The notes below the pieces were generated by a model, which was not told the origin of the DNA, made no database searches, and was given only the letters and a program-made list of their open reading frames with translations. The position numbers and the translations under genes were made by a program. DNA of 6,693 nt. Origin: CAZESH01 sp964514665 (GTDB lineage Bacteria > Bacillota > Bacilli > Paenibacillales > KCTC-25726). Position 1 is the first letter of the stretch; each line of letters begins with the position of its first letter. The DNA lies in contig CAZESH010000247.1 of NCBI GenBank assembly GCA_964514665.1, positions 1 through 6,693 on the forward strand. The letters are read 5' to 3'. Of this stretch, positions 6,243 through 6,693 are shown one piece after another.

Positions 6243-6249
6243 CCAAGAA

Positions 6250-6693
6250 TCATTTGCCGCTTTTTAGCTCTCGAAGCTCCTCTTCCGATAATTCGCGGTA
6301 CTTCCCCCGGGGCAGCCCCTGCAAATAAAGCGGCCCGAATTGCACGCGTTTGAGCCTGACCACGGGATGTCCGATCGCTTGAAACATCCGCCTCACCTGA
6401 CGGTTCTTTCCTTCATAAATCGTGATCGCAATCACGGATTGCTTGCCGTCCTCATCGACATCGTGATACTCCACTTCCGCAGGGGCCGTGACCCCATCCT
6501 CCAGCTTGATGCCTGACTTCAGCCTGTCCAGCAGATCGCCATGGGGAACCCCCTTCACCGTAGCCAGATACATCTTCGGAATGTGGCGGCTCGGATGCAG
6601 CAAATTATGGGCAAGTTCACCGTCGTTGGTGAGCAGCAGCAAGCCCTCCGAATCATAGTCCAGCCTGCCGACGGGATACACGCGCTCCTTGAT
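6250..6693 (-). CDS. rluB: 23S rRNA pseudouridine synthase, RluB type (N-terminus beyond window)
   Basis: Converts a specific uridine of 23S rRNA to pseudouridine (U2605 in E. coli numbering for RluB), near the peptidyl-transferase region. The visible 147 C-terminal residues stay open to the window edge; a GTG at 6679-6681 is internal, not the start. The catalytic motif YPVGRLDYDSEGLLLLTNDG carries the essential Asp of GRLD at codon 6658-6660. Further RsuA/RluB/RluE/RluF signatures follow: EGKNRQVRRMFQAIGHPV, then LKRVQFGPLYLQGLPRGKYR. The N-terminal S4 RNA-binding domain and start codon lie outside. It lies upstream of resA on the same strand, as in B. subtilis (formerly ypuL), but is separated by a terminator and 142 bases. 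RsuA, the 16S enzyme, is related, but location and the tail favour RluB. Confidence 0.92.
   Translation of the reverse strand: MKERVYPVGRLDYDSEGLLLLTNDGELAHNLLHPSRHIPKMYLATVKGVPHGDLLDRLKSGIKLEDGVTAPAEVEYHDVDEDGKQSVIAITIYEGKNRQVRRMFQAIGHPVVRLKRVQFGPLYLQGLPRGKYRELSEEELRELKSGK

Overview
The window looks like chromosome from a Gram-positive, low-to-moderate GC member of the Bacillales, most likely Paenibacillaceae. The evidence is the gene order rluB-resA-resB-resC-resD-resE, the same order as in Bacillus subtilis, together with strong AGGAGG-type ribosome binding sites and the sequence character of the Res proteins. The family assignment is an inference from recognised proteins, not from a search.

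Layout, right to left, because nearly everything is on the minus strand. At 6250-6693 lies the C-terminal part of a 23S rRNA pseudouridine synthase (RluB type), cut by the window edge and followed by a small hairpin terminator. A 142-base intergenic region (6108-6249) carries two sigma-A-like promoters and a tandem ATTGTG motif that could be a ResD site. Then come resA (thiol-disulfide oxidoreductase), resB and resC (System II cytochrome c haem delivery and ligation), resD (response regulator) and resE (sensor histidine kinase). Spacing is tight: 16 bases between resA and resB, an ATGA overlap between resB and resC, a 104-base gap with a candidate internal promoter before resD, and resE starting directly after the resD stop codon. 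The left end (1-182) holds a plus-strand fragment matching the extreme C-terminus of SerA and a strong bidirectional terminator that closes both converging units.

Together, ResA reduces the apocytochrome c haem-binding cysteines, ResB and ResC carry and attach haem outside the membrane, and ResD/ResE adjust the operon and respiratory genes to oxygen or nitric oxide supply. In B. subtilis ResD activates the resA promoter, and the motifs upstream of resA here are compatible with that loop.

This is mostly a known, conserved locus; I see no wholly new system. Two points depart from the standard picture. ResE has almost no extracytoplasmic domain (about 15 residues between its two membrane segments, where the B. 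subtilis protein has a large sensor domain). The serA-like sequence is only about 31 codons long and is preceded by unrelated AT-rich sequence with stops in all three forward frames, suggesting a rearrangement, an insertion or an assembly junction.
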